Part shown: piece by piece, positions 54,162 to 64,000 of the stretch
Layout of the letters: every line of letters begins with the position of its first letter
Position numbering within the stretch: the first letter of the stretch is position 1
Assembly: GCF_025583945.1 (NCBI RefSeq)
Contig: NZ_JAOEGU010000021.1
Span: 1-64,000, forward strand
Direction of reading: 5' to 3'
Length of the DNA: 64,000 nucleotides
Source of the DNA: Methylobacter psychrophilus
Lineage (GTDB): Bacteria > Pseudomonadota > Gammaproteobacteria > Methylococcales > Methylomonadaceae
The notes under the pieces: model-generated
Told to the model about the DNA's origin: nothing
The model's input: the letters and a program-made list of their open reading frames with translations, nothing else
Database searches by the model: none
Position numbers and translations under genes: made by a program

Positions 54162-56390
54162 ATGACTAAGTTACATCCCGGCGATTCACTGATTTTCAGG
54201 GTTGCCATTCCCATTCCGATATATCGTTTATTTGATTATCTGGCTCCTGATAATGTTGACCTGGATAACGTCAAGCCCGGACTGCGCGTGGAAGTGCCTT
54301 TTGGAAAAGGTAAAAAGATTGCCTTTCTGCTTGAAATTGTTGGTCACAGCGAAATTGAAACCGGTAAATTAAAACAGGTCTTGCGAATTTTGGATCACAA
54401 GTCGTTATTATCGGGCAAGGATTTACGGTTGTTGACGTGGGCCAGTCATTATTATCATCATCCCATGGGTGAAGTGATCAGCACGGCTTTTCCTGCGGCA
54501 CTCCGGCAGGGAAAGTCAGTGGTCTTAAAAACAGAAAAACATTATGCACTGACGGATTTAGGCAAAGCGACAGTCAGTGACGAGTTGCTTCGGACACCCA
54601 AGCAGAAAAGTGTGTTGGAAAAATTTCAATCCTCTGCCGTTAGTCTGTCAGAAGCCGAGCTCTCGCTATGGAACGATAACTGGCGATCTGCCGTGAAACA
54701 GTTAATTTCCAGGCAATTACTTCAGTTTGAATTGGGCGATGCCAAGGTGAGTAGACCGGAAGTGTTAATCAAAAATACAGCCTTGCTGTGTAATCCACCT
54801 CAGCAAGCGGCGATAGACGCGGTTTGTAACAGTCTTGGGCAATTTGGGGTTTTTTTATTGGAGGGCGTTACCGGTAGCGGTAAAACAGAAGTCTATTTAC
54901 AGATTATTCATAAGGTACTGGAACGGGGACAACAGATTTTGGTATTGGTACCGGAAATCACCCTGACTCCGCAGCTTGAAGAGCGGTTTAGGCAGCGCTT
55001 TGCCGTCAATATTGCTCTATCGCATTCCAAATTGACCGATATTCAACGACAAACAGCTTGGCTGCAAATGCAGAACGGCGAATGTTCGATCTTGCTGGGT
55101 ACCCGTTCGGCATTGTTCACGCCATTAAAAAATCCGGGATTGATTATTCTTGACGAAGAGCATGATGGCTCATTCAAACAACAGGAAGGTTTTCGTTTTT
55201 CTGCCAGGGATATTGCCATTGTACGAGGCAAGATGTTACATCTTCCGGTGTTGTTGGGTTCCGCGACACCATCTCTGGAAAGTTTGCATAATGTTGATAA
55301 ACAGCGTTATCAATTATTACATTTACCGGATCGGGCCGGAAATGCAATAGAGCCGGTTCTGCAATTAATGGATATCAGAAATAAAAGAATCCGGGAAGGC
55401 TTGTCTGAAGCGCTGGTTGAAGAAATGCGCAGAACCCTGGCAAAAAAAGAACAGGTCTTGCTGTTTCTAAATCGACGCGGTTTTGCACCCACGCTTATTT
55501 GTCATGGCTGCGGATGGGTTGCACGTTGTCAACGCTGTGATGCCAATTTGGTGATTCATTTCGATGAAGAGTGCTTGCGTTGCCATCATTGCGGTAAGGA
55601 GCAGCGCTTGATTAAACAGTGTCCTGCCTGCAAGGTCGGTGAGTTGACGCCGTTGGGGTTGGGTACCGAACGGGTCGAGAAAGTACTGGCAGAGCTTTTT
55701 AAAGATAAGGTAACGGTTCGGTTAGATCGTGATTCCACGCAGCGTAAAGGTTCGTTGGAAAATTATTTACAGCAAATAAACCAAGGTAAAGTCGATATTA
55801 TTTTAGGGACGCAAATGTTGGCCAAGGGTCATCATTTTCCTAATGTAACTCTGGTGGCGATTCTTGATGTGGACAGCGGTTTATTCAGTATTGATTTTCA
55901 TGCTCCCGAAAAACTGGCGCAAATGATTGTTCAGGTTTCAGGTCGTGCCGGACGCGCAGAAAAACCGGGTAAAGTCATTATGCAGACCCGTCAGCCTGAA
56001 CATCCTTTGTTAATAACATTAATTAGACAAGGTTATCGCAGTTTTGCCAAAACAGCGCTGGCGGAGCGTAAAGAAGCATTGTTGCCACCGTTTAGTTATC
56101 AGGCCTTATTGCGTGTACAGGCGGGCAATGAGGATGCACCGCTGTTGTTTTTTGAAGCCGTCAGCGTATTGGTACAGAAATGTAATCCGGGTCATACCCA
56201 AGTTTTGGGCCCCGTACCGGCACCCATGGCCAGGCGTGCCGGGCTTTATCGTTATCAATTATTGCTGCAAAACAGTCGCCGCAAGGAGTTACATGTTTTA
56301 CTGGCGTTATTAATACCGGAAATTGCCAAGCTCAAACAGGCAAAAAAAGTACGCTGGTCGCTGGATGTTGATCCGGTGGATTTGTACTGA
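54162..56390 (+). CDS. priA: Primosomal helicase PriA
   Basis: A 742-residue replication-restart helicase. The N-terminal DNA-binding domain begins IFRVAIPIPIYRLFDYLAPDN. Walker A is GVTGSGKTEVYLQ, the DEEH box is IILDEEHDGSFKQQEGFRFSAR, and the zinc-binding region has four CxxC-type pairs (CHGCGWVARCQRCDANL ... CLRCHHCGKE ... KQCPAC). Helicase motifs V and VI (GTQMLAKGHHFPNVTLV, QVSGRAGRAE) follow. Intact, while a broken copy of its first codons lies at 47475. Confidence 0.96.
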   Translation: MTKLHPGDSLIFRVAIPIPIYRLFDYLAPDNVDLDNVKPGLRVEVPFGKGKKIAFLLEIVGHSEIETGKLKQVLRILDHKSLLSGKDLRLLTWASHYYHHPMGEVISTAFPAALRQGKSVVLKTEKHYALTDLGKATVSDELLRTPKQKSVLEKFQSSAVSLSEAELSLWNDNWRSAVKQLISRQLLQFELGDAKVSRPEVLIKNTALLCNPPQQAAIDAVCNSLGQFGVFLLEGVTGSGKTEVYLQIIHKVLERGQQILVLVPEITLTPQLEERFRQRFAVNIALSHSKLTDIQRQTAWLQMQNGECSILLGTRSALFTPLKNPGLIILDEEHDGSFKQQEGFRFSARDIAIVRGKMLHLPVLLGSATPSLESLHNVDKQRYQLLHLPDRAGNAIEPVLQLMDIRNKRIREGLSEALVEEMRRTLAKKEQVLLFLNRRGFAPTLICHGCGWVARCQRCDANLVIHFDEECLRCHHCGKEQRLIKQCPACKVGELTPLGLGTERVEKVLAELFKDKVTVRLDRDSTQRKGSLENYLQQINQGKVDIILGTQMLAKGHHFPNVTLVAILDVDSGLFSIDFHAPEKLAQMIVQVSGRAGRAEKPGKVIMQTRQPEHPLLITLIRQGYRSFAKTALAERKEALLPPFSYQALLRVQAGNEDAPLLFFEAVSVLVQKCNPGHTQVLGPVPAPMARRAGLYRYQLLLQNSRRKELHVLLALLIPEIAKLKQAKKVRWSLDVDPVDLY

Positions 56391-56468
56391 TGTTGTTTGA
56401 ATGGATAATTAGGGTGTTTTAATGGATAATAGGTAACTATTTATCTGATTTAACTACGCAGTGAAGCA

Positions 56469-58229
56469 ATGAAACAAAAAATAGAGGAACTGATTTTACA
56501 AGCCGTTGAAACTCTTAAGACTGAGGGTATTCTTGGCATGGAAATTATTCCGAATATATCGATAGAACGCACCCGTGACCCACAACATGGTGATTTTGCT
56601 TCAAATCTGGCTTTAATGCTGGCAAAACCAGCGAAAGCAAATCCTCGGGAACTGGCGATAAAAATCATCGCGGCATTGCCTCAGCATGAAGCCGTCATGA
56701 AAGTGGAGCTGGCAGGACCGGGATTTATTAATTTTTTTATTAACCCCAACTCCCAGTATCAGATTGTCAGTCAGATCCATGACCAGGGTCGGGAATTTGG
56801 TTTGAGCATTATAGGTGCTGGCAAAAAAGTTCAGGTTGAGTTTGTTTCAGCCAATCCTACCGGGCCTTTGCATGTAGGCCATGGTCGGGGAGCGGCTTAT
56901 GGTTCTGCGGTAGCTGATTTATTAAAAGCGGTCGGTTTTGAAGTGCATCGTGAATATTATGTCAATGATGCCGGCCGGCAAATGGATATACTGGCTACCA
57001 GCGTATGGCTAAGATATCTGGAAGAATGCGGCGAGCTGGTACATTTTCCCAGTAATGGTTATCGCGGTGACTATGTGCGTGAAATTGCCAGGGATATTCA
57101 TAAAAATACCAACAATGATTACCGCAGACCGATAGAGTTGGTATTAGAAAACATACCACCCGATGAGCCTCAAGGTGGCGATAAAGATACGCATATTGAT
57201 GCGCTTATTAACAGGGCGAAAACCTTGTTGGGCTTGCCCTTGTATGATGATTTTTTTCAAATCGGGCTTAACAGTATTCTGGATGACATCAAGGTTGATT
57301 TGAAGGAATTTGGGGTTGATTACCAGCAATGGTTTTCAGAACGCGATTTAATGAATGACGGTTCGGTGGAAAAAGCCCTTGAACGCTTACGTCTTGGCGG
57401 GCATCTTTATCAGCAAGATGGCGCGACCTGGTTTGCGTCGAGCAAGTTAGGCGATGAAAAAGATCGTGTAGTGATTAGAGAGAACGGTCAATATACCTAT
57501 TTTGCTTCAGATATTGCCTATCATATGAACAAGCTGGATCGCGGTTTTGATCTGGTAATTGATATTTGGGGCGCAGACCATCACGGCTATGTGCCAAGAG
57601 TCAGGGCAGCCATCCAGGCTCTGGGTGCTGACGAGTCCAAATTAAAAGTATTGTTGGTACAATTTGCAGTTCTTTATCGTGGTGAAGAAAGAGTACAAAT
57701 GTCTACCCGCTCAGGTGAATTTGTTACTTTGCGTCAATTGCGTAGTGAAGTTGGCAAGGATGCAGCACGTTTCTTTTATGTGATGCGAAGGTCAGAACAG
57801 CACATGGATTTTGATTTGAAATTGGCCACTTCAAAATCCAACGAAAATCCGGTATTTTATGTACAGTACGCGTATGCAAGAGTTTGTAGTGTATTACGTC
57901 AACTGGATGAAAAAGGCCTGGAAAGAAATCAGTTACAGGGCATGGAAAACTTGTCGAAGTTAACTGAAGAACACGAAATTTCGTTGTTGGGTACTTTGGC
58001 GCGGTATCCCGAAGTTATTGAACGTGCGGCGCTGCAGTATGAGCCGCATCAACTGGTTCTTTATCTGCGTGATCTGGCTCATGAATTTCATACTTACTAC
58101 AATGCCCATCAGTTTCTCGTTGAAGATGTTTGTATTCGCGATGCCAGATTAAATTTGGTGTGTGCGGTAAGACAGGTTTTGGCAAACGGCTTGGGCTTGT
58201 TAAATATCAACACACCTGAATCTATGTGA
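56469..58229 (+). CDS. argS: Arginyl-tRNA synthetase
   Basis: A 586-residue class I synthetase. HIGH is seen as [13 protein letters not shown], and the ArgS variant of KMSKS as [10 protein letters not shown], with the signature [15 protein letters not shown]. The N-terminal Add domain and the C-terminal DALR anticodon-binding domain are of usual size. It charges tRNA-Arg with arginine. The stop overlaps the SPOR-domain gene by one base, an arrangement common in gammaproteobacteria. Confidence 0.97.
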   Translation: MKQKIEELILQAVETLKTEGILGMEIIPNISIERTRDPQHGDFASNLALMLAKPAKANPRELAIKIIAALPQHEAVMKVELAGPGFINFFINPNSQYQIVSQIHDQGREFGLSIIGAGKKVQVEFVSANPTGPLHVGHGRGAAYGSAVADLLKAVGFEVHREYYVNDAGRQMDILATSVWLRYLEECGELVHFPSNGYRGDYVREIARDIHKNTNNDYRRPIELVLENIPPDEPQGGDKDTHIDALINRAKTLLGLPLYDDFFQIGLNSILDDIKVDLKEFGVDYQQWFSERDLMNDGSVEKALERLRLGGHLYQQDGATWFASSKLGDEKDRVVIRENGQYTYFASDIAYHMNKLDRGFDLVIDIWGADHHGYVPRVRAAIQALGADESKLKVLLVQFAVLYRGEERVQMSTRSGEFVTLRQLRSEVGKDAARFFYVMRRSEQHMDFDLKLATSKSNENPVFYVQYAYARVCSVLRQLDEKGLERNQLQGMENLSKLTEEHEISLLGTLARYPEVIERAALQYEPHQLVLYLRDLAHEFHTYYNAHQFLVEDVCIRDARLNLVCAVRQVLANGLGLLNINTPESM

Positions 58230-58843
58230 TGTCCAGAGATTATAAACCAAGACCGAAAGGCAGATCTGCCAGCCAGAGCAGAAAAAAATTCGACCAGAAG
58301 CCAGGTATTGGTTTGTGGAAATGGATGCTGATTACCGCAATAATTATTGCCTTTGTGGTTTTTTTGGTTTATTTGCGCAGCACCGGATCAGAACAAGACA
58401 ATCTCCAGCAGGCTTCACAAACGATACCGGGTAAGGCGGGTGTGGAAAATGGAGTAACACCTAAAGACGGGCAAAAACCTGAAGTTAAGCCAGGCCCTAA
58501 ACTGCCTCAGTTTGATTTTTACACGATTTTGCCTGACAAAGAAGTGGTTGTACCGGAGTACGAAATTAAAACCCGAACACGTGAAGAGCGTGTGGGTAAG
58601 GCCAAAGAAGCGCATTACCTTATGCAGGCCGGTTCTTTTAAGACATTTAAAGAAGCTGACCGCTTAAGAGCAAAGCTTGCTTTAATGGGGATAGAATCCA
58701 AAGTCGAGAAAGCAAAAGTCGGTAGCGTAAACTGGTATCGTGTCAAAATGGGGCCTTATGCCCAGACTGATAGCGTTAATGCTATCAGAGCCAGGCTAAG
58801 GCAGAATGGTATTGATGTGCTTGTTACCGAAACCGGCCAATAA
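58229..58843 (+). CDS. SPOR-domain membrane protein (FtsN-like)
   Basis: ATG at 58229 (the A is shared with the argS TGA). The 204-residue protein has a basic cytoplasmic N-terminus ([20 protein letters not shown]), one membrane segment (about residues 30-50), a Pro/Lys-rich periplasmic linker, and a SPOR domain (AHYLMQAGSFKTFKEADRLRAKLALMGIES to RVKMGPY). SPOR domains bind denuded septal peptidoglycan. Location downstream of argS and overall layout are those of FtsN, a late cell-division protein. Confidence 0.88.
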   Translation: MSRDYKPRPKGRSASQSRKKFDQKPGIGLWKWMLITAIIIAFVVFLVYLRSTGSEQDNLQQASQTIPGKAGVENGVTPKDGQKPEVKPGPKLPQFDFYTILPDKEVVVPEYEIKTRTREERVGKAKEAHYLMQAGSFKTFKEADRLRAKLALMGIESKVEKAKVGSVNWYRVKMGPYAQTDSVNAIRARLRQNGIDVLVTETGQ

Positions 58844-58882
58844 GGAGCGGTAACTTAAAAAGCCCGAACAAAATAGAGTTAC

Positions 58883-58912
58883 CATAAAGACGCAAAGTAT
58901 AGCGTCTTTATG
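58883..58912. terminator. Bidirectional terminator hairpin between the SPOR and Lon-like genes
   Basis: CATAAAGACGC (58883-58893) and GCGTCTTTATG (58902-58912) pair perfectly over 11 bases with an 8-base loop. An outer stem AAGCCC/GGGCTT extends it. Convergent genes end on both sides, so it can serve both directions. Confidence 0.75.
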
Positions 58913-58920
58913 GGCTTGTT

Positions 58921-61314
58921 TTAAGTGCCTTCCTCTTTATCATTGTCATCATCAGAGGTCATATCGGAAATCTCTTTTAATCGGGATATAGCCTTAAAAT
59001 TGATGCTGTTATCAGGATATAAACCTTCTTCATTTACTTCGCCAGCAGGTTCTCCGGTTAATAGTTCCAGGGTTTCATTAACACTGGCGACGGCATAAAC
59101 TGCAAACAAGCCATTGGCAACGGCATCAATCACTTCCTGTTTTAACATCAGATTGCGTTTGTTGGCGGCGGGAATAATAGCGGCATGTTGCCCATTAAGT
59201 CCCCGCGCCTTACAAAGCCTGAAGTAACCTTCTATTTTCTCGTTTACCCCGCCTATCGCTTGCACTTCACCGTATTGATTAATGGAACCGGTAACAGCAA
59301 ACGTTTGCTTGATGGGTATTCGTGTGAGTGCCGAAATAAGGCAACATAGCTCAGCCAGCGAAGCACTGTCGCCATCAATATAACCATAAGATTGTTCAAT
59401 GGCGATACTGGCGGATATGGCTAAAGGAAATTCCTGGGCGTAAGAATGGCCCAGATAACCGGTTAAAATTAATACCCCTTTTGAGTGGATGGCCTGACCC
59501 AGTTCTGCTTCTCTTTCAATATCAACGATACCTCTGGAGCCCGGATAAACGGTAGTAGTGATACGTGCCGGTGCGCCGAAGCTGCTGCCGCCGATTTCCA
59601 GTACGGTTAAGCCGTTTATTTTGCCAATCGCCGCACCTTCAGTATCAATAAGGATGGTGCCATCAAGCATTTCATCAAGTATGGCTTGGGATAATCTGCC
59701 GTTACGGTATTCTCTCGCTGCCAGAGCCTGTTCAATATGCGATCTGTCGATTTCATGGTGCTTGGCTTGCTTACAAAACAGGTTGGCTTCGGCAATAATG
59801 TCCAAGGAATCTTTGATGTGTGCAGAAAAATGGTGTTGATTTTCTGACAAGCGACAGCTGTGCTCAATCAAGCCTTCAATCGCTGCTCGTGTTAACGGAC
59901 GGGCACCGGAATCGGCTGCCTGTTTAAGCATTAAAACGGCGAATCCCTGCATGGATTCATTGGTACGTGGAATATGGCTATCAAAGTCGGCAAGGATTCT
60001 GAACATCTCGTTAAATTCACTATCCATTTCTTCCAACAGATAATAAATATCCCGCGAACCGACCAGTATCACTTTAACATTTAACGGGATTACTTCGGGC
60101 TTTAAGGTAATGGTGTTGATGCCCAGCTCGGAATACGGCGATTCAATTTCAATGCGACCTGATTGTAATGCCCGTTTAAGTCCTTCCCATACAAAGGGAT
60201 AGGTCAATAATTTTTCGGCATCAAGGATTAAATAACCGCCATTGGCTTTATGCAGCGAGCCTGCACAAATTTTTCGGTAATTGGTAATTAAAGTACCCTG
60301 ATCGCTGACATATTCAATGCGACCAAACAGATTCTGGTAAATGGGATGGGGTTCATAAACAACCGGTGCGCCGCTTTCTTGTTTGTTATCGACCAGAATA
60401 TTGGGTACGTATTGTTCGGTAAGCGCCAAGCGTTTTGCGATAGTCTCGCGGGGTTCCAGTGTCCGCCCCGGCATCAGATAATCGGCAATCGTGTTGTCCA
60501 GGTTTTTTCTGATTTCTGATAGATAAGTGATGACATCATCAATATTCTGATATTTATCATTCAGTTCAGAAAATAGCGGCTCTATTGCCAAATTAATGGT
60601 GTCATTATCAAGTTGCTTGATTTTTTCAACCATCGCTCTGCGCCACTGAGGTAATTCCAGCAAGACGTCACTCAGATATTCTTCCAGTTGTTCAACGTGA
60701 CTATGAAAAGCTTCGCGTTCAGCTTGCGGTAATTGAGTAAATTGCTCCTCGTTGAGGGATTTATTATCCCGGATTGGAGCAAAGGTAATCGACTCACTTT
60801 CCCTAAACAAGGCGATACTGTTTTTCTGGGCTTTTTTATCAACCAGATCAATGGCATTGTTGTAACATTGGCCAAACTGCCGCTCAAGTGCAGATTTTTT
60901 TTGCTGATAAGTGGGGCTTTCAAAAGCCGCCGGAAAAGTTGCCAATAAATCATCAACTAATTTTTCAATATCCTTACTGAACATCTGACCGTATTCGGCA
61001 GGCAATTCAACGGCAACAGGCTCTCTGGAGTTTTCAAAATTATCCACATAAGCATAGCATGGCGGTGCTGGCAAAGCTTGGGCAAGTGCGCCAAGATGGT
61101 CGGTAACCATAGTCAATCGACCCAAGCCAGGTTCCCCCATGACGAAAATATTGTAACCCGGATTGGGCATGGCAACACCAAACTCCAATGCCGACTGCGC
61201 TCTTGGTTGGCCTAAAATGCCACTTTGTAATCGGGGCGCTTCCGGGAATTCATAGCCGGTCAAATCGACGTTTAGTTTCAGTGACTCAAGTGGAAGCTGT
61301 AAGGTAGTAGGCAT
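58921..61314 (-). CDS. Lon-like ATP-dependent protease (AAA_32 / LonB-like family)
   Basis: A 797-residue protein with an N-terminal AAA-type region (PGYNIFVMGEPGLGRLTMV carries a degenerate Walker A, GEPGLGR) followed by a long helical insert, a second AAA part (GGYLILDAEKLLTYPFVWEGLKRAL), and a C-terminal Lon S16 protease domain. The catalytic Ser is in GDSASLAELCCL and the Lys in GGVNEKIEGYFRLC. This family is annotated as ATP-dependent protease in many gammaproteobacteria, distinct from classical Lon. Its substrate is unknown. Confidence 0.9.
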   Translation of the reverse strand: MPTTLQLPLESLKLNVDLTGYEFPEAPRLQSGILGQPRAQSALEFGVAMPNPGYNIFVMGEPGLGRLTMVTDHLGALAQALPAPPCYAYVDNFENSREPVAVELPAEYGQMFSKDIEKLVDDLLATFPAAFESPTYQQKKSALERQFGQCYNNAIDLVDKKAQKNSIALFRESESITFAPIRDNKSLNEEQFTQLPQAEREAFHSHVEQLEEYLSDVLLELPQWRRAMVEKIKQLDNDTINLAIEPLFSELNDKYQNIDDVITYLSEIRKNLDNTIADYLMPGRTLEPRETIAKRLALTEQYVPNILVDNKQESGAPVVYEPHPIYQNLFGRIEYVSDQGTLITNYRKICAGSLHKANGGYLILDAEKLLTYPFVWEGLKRALQSGRIEIESPYSELGINTITLKPEVIPLNVKVILVGSRDIYYLLEEMDSEFNEMFRILADFDSHIPRTNESMQGFAVLMLKQAADSGARPLTRAAIEGLIEHSCRLSENQHHFSAHIKDSLDIIAEANLFCKQAKHHEIDRSHIEQALAAREYRNGRLSQAILDEMLDGTILIDTEGAAIGKINGLTVLEIGGSSFGAPARITTTVYPGSRGIVDIEREAELGQAIHSKGVLILTGYLGHSYAQEFPLAISASIAIEQSYGYIDGDSASLAELCCLISALTRIPIKQTFAVTGSINQYGEVQAIGGVNEKIEGYFRLCKARGLNGQHAAIIPAANKRNLMLKQEVIDAVANGLFAVYAVASVNETLELLTGEPAGEVNEEGLYPDNSINFKAISRLKEISDMTSDDDNDKEEGT

Positions 61315-61432
61315 GGATAAGTTCGATAGTCTTCAGATTGCAAACAATCGACCATTCTAACATTTTTATAATATTGTTCCATAACATGTAACCGCATTTC
61401 CCCAATTCCCTGTTTGACTACAGCCTGACTGG

Positions 61433-62950
61433 TTACCGGTTTGTTGATAGCGGCTTGTTTGATAACCAGCGCAGATAAATAATCAGCCAAAAAAGCAGTA
61501 TTATCAGGGCAATAATAATCGGTTGATCGCCTGACCTTGCATAAGGAGTCATGCCGTGCATGGGCGTTATCCAATCGGTTAATACCGCCTCTTTAAATAC
61601 CGGAGCCTGGCTGATAATTTTGCCATTCGGTGCAATGATAGCTGTGACACCGGTATTGGTAGATCGCAACATAAAGCGTCCGGTTTCCATAGCTCGCATT
61701 CTGGCAATTTGCAGATGCTGATGTGGCTCTATTGAATCGCCAAACCAGCCATCGTTGGTCACGTTAACCAGATAAGCTGCAGCGGCCAAGTTTATCAAAC
61801 CGGCATCACCAAAAGCATCTTCATAACAAATAGAAGTTATAAACGCATAACCACCGGCTTTTAATAAGGGTTGGTCGATGCTGCCGGGGGTAAAATTACC
61901 CAGTTTTATGCCCAAGCGACTTAAAATGAAACCTGACACGGGTTGCCAGGGCAAATATTCACCGAAAGGCAATAAATGTTTTTTTCGATACATGCCGGTT
62001 TCTTTACCCAGTGTCATAACGGCATTGTATTTTTCAGCCGTTGAATCTCCATGCGCCGGAAGACTGACAATTAAATCGGTATGATGTTGCCGGGCAGCTT
62101 TGCTTAAAGGTAGTAAAAACCACTCATTAACTTCTGATAAATAAGCCGGAATGGAAGTTTCAGGCCAAACAATAACGTCAGAATCCCAATGTGCTTCAGT
62201 CATTGTTTTATAGTATTGCAGGGTATCAAGCTTATTTTCCGGTCGCCATTTTTTATCCTGGGTAATATTGCCCTGAATTAATGACACGCGGATGGGCTCG
62301 CCTATCGCATCAGTCCATTTTATTGTTTGTAAAACACTGCCTGTAATCCACAAGATAGCAAGTGTGGTGATCAATAATAGCCGGTGTTTTTTGGTTTGTA
62401 ACATAATTACCAAGGCAGCTGCGGTTAATGCCGTTAAAAACCCGGTACCATAAACACCCACTATAGGGATATAACCTGCCAAAGGCGTTGCCAATTGCGA
62501 GTAAGCGATTTGTAGCCAGGGAAAACCGTTAAGCATCAGACAGCCGCGAAGATATTCAACTAATAGCCAAACAACCGGCATCACTATCACCGAGACAAGC
62601 CCTTTGTTAACCGGCAGTATCTTTACGGAAAGATAACCTGCCAGCGCCGGAAACAAAGCCCAAAAACTACAAAACAGGCAAGTTAACAAGCCGGCGCTTA
62701 GACTATCGGCACCGCCAAAATCATGAATGCTGATATAGACCCAGGATACGCCCAAGCCAAACGAGCCCAAGCCAAATAGATAGCCTCTCAACAGCGCACG
62801 TTTGGGGGTGACGTTTTGCCATGAAGCAAACAGCAATCCGAGCGCCACGGGTGCCAGATAGGCATAATTAAAAGGAGCAAAAGCCAGGGTGAAGAAAATA
62901 CCCGCAATAGCCGGGAGCAAATCCCAATAATTTTTCGATGAAATTTGCAT
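61433..62950 (-). CDS. lnt: Apolipoprotein N-acyltransferase
   Basis: A 505-residue protein with about seven N-terminal membrane segments (to about residue 210) and a periplasmic nitrilase-type domain. The catalytic triad is Glu in VWPETSIPAYL, Lys in MYRKKHLLPFGEYLPW and Cys in ITSICYEDAFGD. A C-terminal membrane segment closes the protein. It acylates the N-terminal Cys of outer-membrane lipoproteins in the inner membrane. corC/ybeX, often its neighbour, is not here. Confidence 0.95.
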   Translation of the reverse strand: MQISSKNYWDLLPAIAGIFFTLAFAPFNYAYLAPVALGLLFASWQNVTPKRALLRGYLFGLGSFGLGVSWVYISIHDFGGADSLSAGLLTCLFCSFWALFPALAGYLSVKILPVNKGLVSVIVMPVVWLLVEYLRGCLMLNGFPWLQIAYSQLATPLAGYIPIVGVYGTGFLTALTAAALVIMLQTKKHRLLLITTLAILWITGSVLQTIKWTDAIGEPIRVSLIQGNITQDKKWRPENKLDTLQYYKTMTEAHWDSDVIVWPETSIPAYLSEVNEWFLLPLSKAARQHHTDLIVSLPAHGDSTAEKYNAVMTLGKETGMYRKKHLLPFGEYLPWQPVSGFILSRLGIKLGNFTPGSIDQPLLKAGGYAFITSICYEDAFGDAGLINLAAAAYLVNVTNDGWFGDSIEPHQHLQIARMRAMETGRFMLRSTNTGVTAIIAPNGKIISQAPVFKEAVLTDWITPMHGMTPYARSGDQPIIIALIILLFWLIIYLRWLSNKPLSTNR

Positions 62951-63124
62951 GTGTTAGGATTATGGCGATAAAAAAAGCAGGCAAAAATAATAAGGCCATT
63001 ATAACCAGACCTTTATAACAAACGCGTTAAGCGTTATAAAACAGCTGAAAATAGTCGTCATACCGTAACCAAGCGCTATGTTATGCTTAACCCTTGGTAA
63101 ACGATTTCTTAGTCGAGGTGTTTT

Positions 63125-63721
63125 GTGTCTGCCGTAATTAACCCAATCCATTACAGCACAGAACAATACTTGGCACTGGAACGAAGTGCATCGTCTAAAA
63201 GTGAATTTCATGATGGCGAAATCTACGCGATGACTGGCGCAAACCGAAATCATAATCTGGTTTCTGGAAATATTTGCGGGGAATTAAGTTTACAACTCAA
63301 AAAACGCCCCTGCGAAGTTTACATAAACGATATGCGTATCAAGGCAGTCCAGGCACGTAGTTATTATTACCCAGATATCGTTGTTGTGTGCGGCACACCG
63401 CAATTTGAGGATGCCTTCGTTGATACTTTACTTAACCCTACCGTGTTGATTGAAGTGCTGTCGCCGTCTACCGAAGCTTATGACCGGGGCGGTAAGTTCG
63501 CTCATTATCGTAAAATAGCGTCCTTGCAGGAATATTTGTTGGTGACACAAGACCAAGCGAGTATAGAGCGTTATGTGCGCCAAGGTGAGGTTTGGATATT
63601 AACGGAAGCGTTAGGGTTAAATGCTTCCATGCCACTGGAAAGCATTGATTGCATTCTCAGTCTGCGCGAGGTTTACGATAAAGTTCTGGATGATGAGGAT
63701 AATAACGAGGCTCTAACGTAG
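63125..63721 (+). CDS. Uma2 family (DUF820) restriction-endonuclease-like protein
   Basis: GTG start at 63125 with AGGTG upstream. The 198-residue protein has the Uma2 layout: YLALERSASSKSEFHDGEIYAMTGA, a PD-(D/E)xK-like core (YYYPDIVVVCG ... NPTVLIEVLSPSTEAYDRGGKFAHYRKIASLQEYLLV). Catalytic acids are probably the Asp in YPDIVV and the Glu in LIEVLS. The family is often expanded in cyanobacteria and proteobacteria, with unclear function. Flanked downstream by the dispersed hairpin repeat. Confidence 0.88.
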   Translation: MSAVINPIHYSTEQYLALERSASSKSEFHDGEIYAMTGANRNHNLVSGNICGELSLQLKKRPCEVYINDMRIKAVQARSYYYPDIVVVCGTPQFEDAFVDTLLNPTVLIEVLSPSTEAYDRGGKFAHYRKIASLQEYLLVTQDQASIERYVRQGEVWILTEALGLNASMPLESIDCILSLREVYDKVLDDEDNNEALT

Positions 63722-63835
63722 TTATAGATTTTCAGATAAATAATTTCGATACCAACAGATACCATCCCTTCAAGGGATGGTATCTGTATGAGCTTACAAC
63801 GACATGAATGGAAAATTAATTTCTAAAAGACTATA
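63722..63835 (-). repeat. Dispersed ~115-base repeat with hairpin core, copy 2
   Basis: The inverted copy of 7511-7625. Its core 63755-63787 is a palindrome with one central unpaired base (ACAGATACCATCCCTT arm). It lies directly after the Uma2 gene stop and may act as its transcription terminator. The compensating base changes relative to copy 1 keep the stem intact. Confidence 0.75.
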
Positions 63836-63873
63836 TGCATCACTTACCGCATTAATTAAAGAGGAAACCTGTT

Positions 63874-64000
63874 ATGAAAAAATCTGTTTTACGACTTGTT
63901 TGGGCTGGAATAGCCGTATCGGTCATGGCGTTTTCCGGTATGGTGCAAGCAGCACCGGATAACAACTTGAAGATAGTTATCATCCGGCATGGAGAAAAGC
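63874..64000 (+). CDS. Exported histidine phosphatase family protein, 5' part
   Basis: ATG at 63874 with GAGGAA upstream. The 42 visible residues contain a signal peptide (VLRLVWAGIAVSVMAFSG to VQAAP) and then LKIVIIRHGEK, the RHG catalytic motif of the histidine phosphatase superfamily. The gene runs off the window, so the substrate class cannot be told. Confidence 0.8.
   Translation, partial: MKKSVLRLVWAGIAVSVMAFSGMVQAAPDNNLKIVIIRHGEK

Overview
The window looks like a chromosome segment of a low-GC gammaproteobacterium. The housekeeping genes (tamAB, methionine salvage mtnBDC, dut, argB, proC-yggT, tex, priA-argS, lnt, dsbB) are of gammaproteobacterial type. An exosortase-associated TIGR04073 protein, DUF2782 next to an APH-type thrB, and DUF4124 fit a Methylococcales-like methanotroph, but that placement is inference. 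No rRNA, tRNA or CRISPR array was seen.

Layout. 1-26.4 kb: core genes, including an outer-membrane/phosphate-binding-like pair, tex, a split YeeE/YedE transporter, an S1C protease, tamAB, mtnC-mtnD-mtnB, a DUF475 membrane protein, fructosamine-kinase and homoserine-kinase genes, dut, an orphan AlgC-type membrane module, argB, proC-yggT, and a spore-photolyase-like/SDR pair. 26.4-42.9 kb: a complete gas vesicle cluster. 42.9-46.9 kb: a K+ channel with a second RCK protein, dsbB and a periplasmic methyltransferase-like protein. 47.4-54.0 kb: a four-gene SMC plasmid-defence locus (MksBEF plus TOPRIM; Wadjet/Jet type) between a broken copy of the priA start and intact priA. 54.2-64 kb: priA, argS, a SPOR protein, a Lon-like protease, lnt, a Uma2 endonuclease and the start of a histidine phosphatase gene.

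The gas vesicle cluster has three tandem gvpA copies, a gvpC with exact 33-residue repeats, gvpN, one or two gvpV-like genes, gvpF, gvpG, a tandem ArsA/Get3-like ATPase, a GvpA-like gene, gvpK, a TPR-like gene, a second GvpA-like gene, a gvpY-position gene, an NtrC-type regulator, an Hsp20, a CDC48-type AAA ATPase, two more gvpF/L genes, a histidine kinase and a response regulator. From memory this is the order of the Serratia sp. ATCC 39006 cluster. A near-consensus sigma-54 promoter lies about 80 bases before the first gvpA, with a group of dyad half-sites about 190-230 bases further upstream. Together with the NtrC-type activator this gives a coherent model: phospho-GvrA drives gvpA from a sigma-54 promoter. 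gvpC ends at an A9 slippery run, and a -1 shift would add about 60 residues.

Other structures: two MITE-like inverted-repeat elements, a ~115-base dispersed hairpin repeat present once near each end of the window in opposite orientation, a GGTTCAA tandem array, and three DnaA-box-like sites beside the defence locus.
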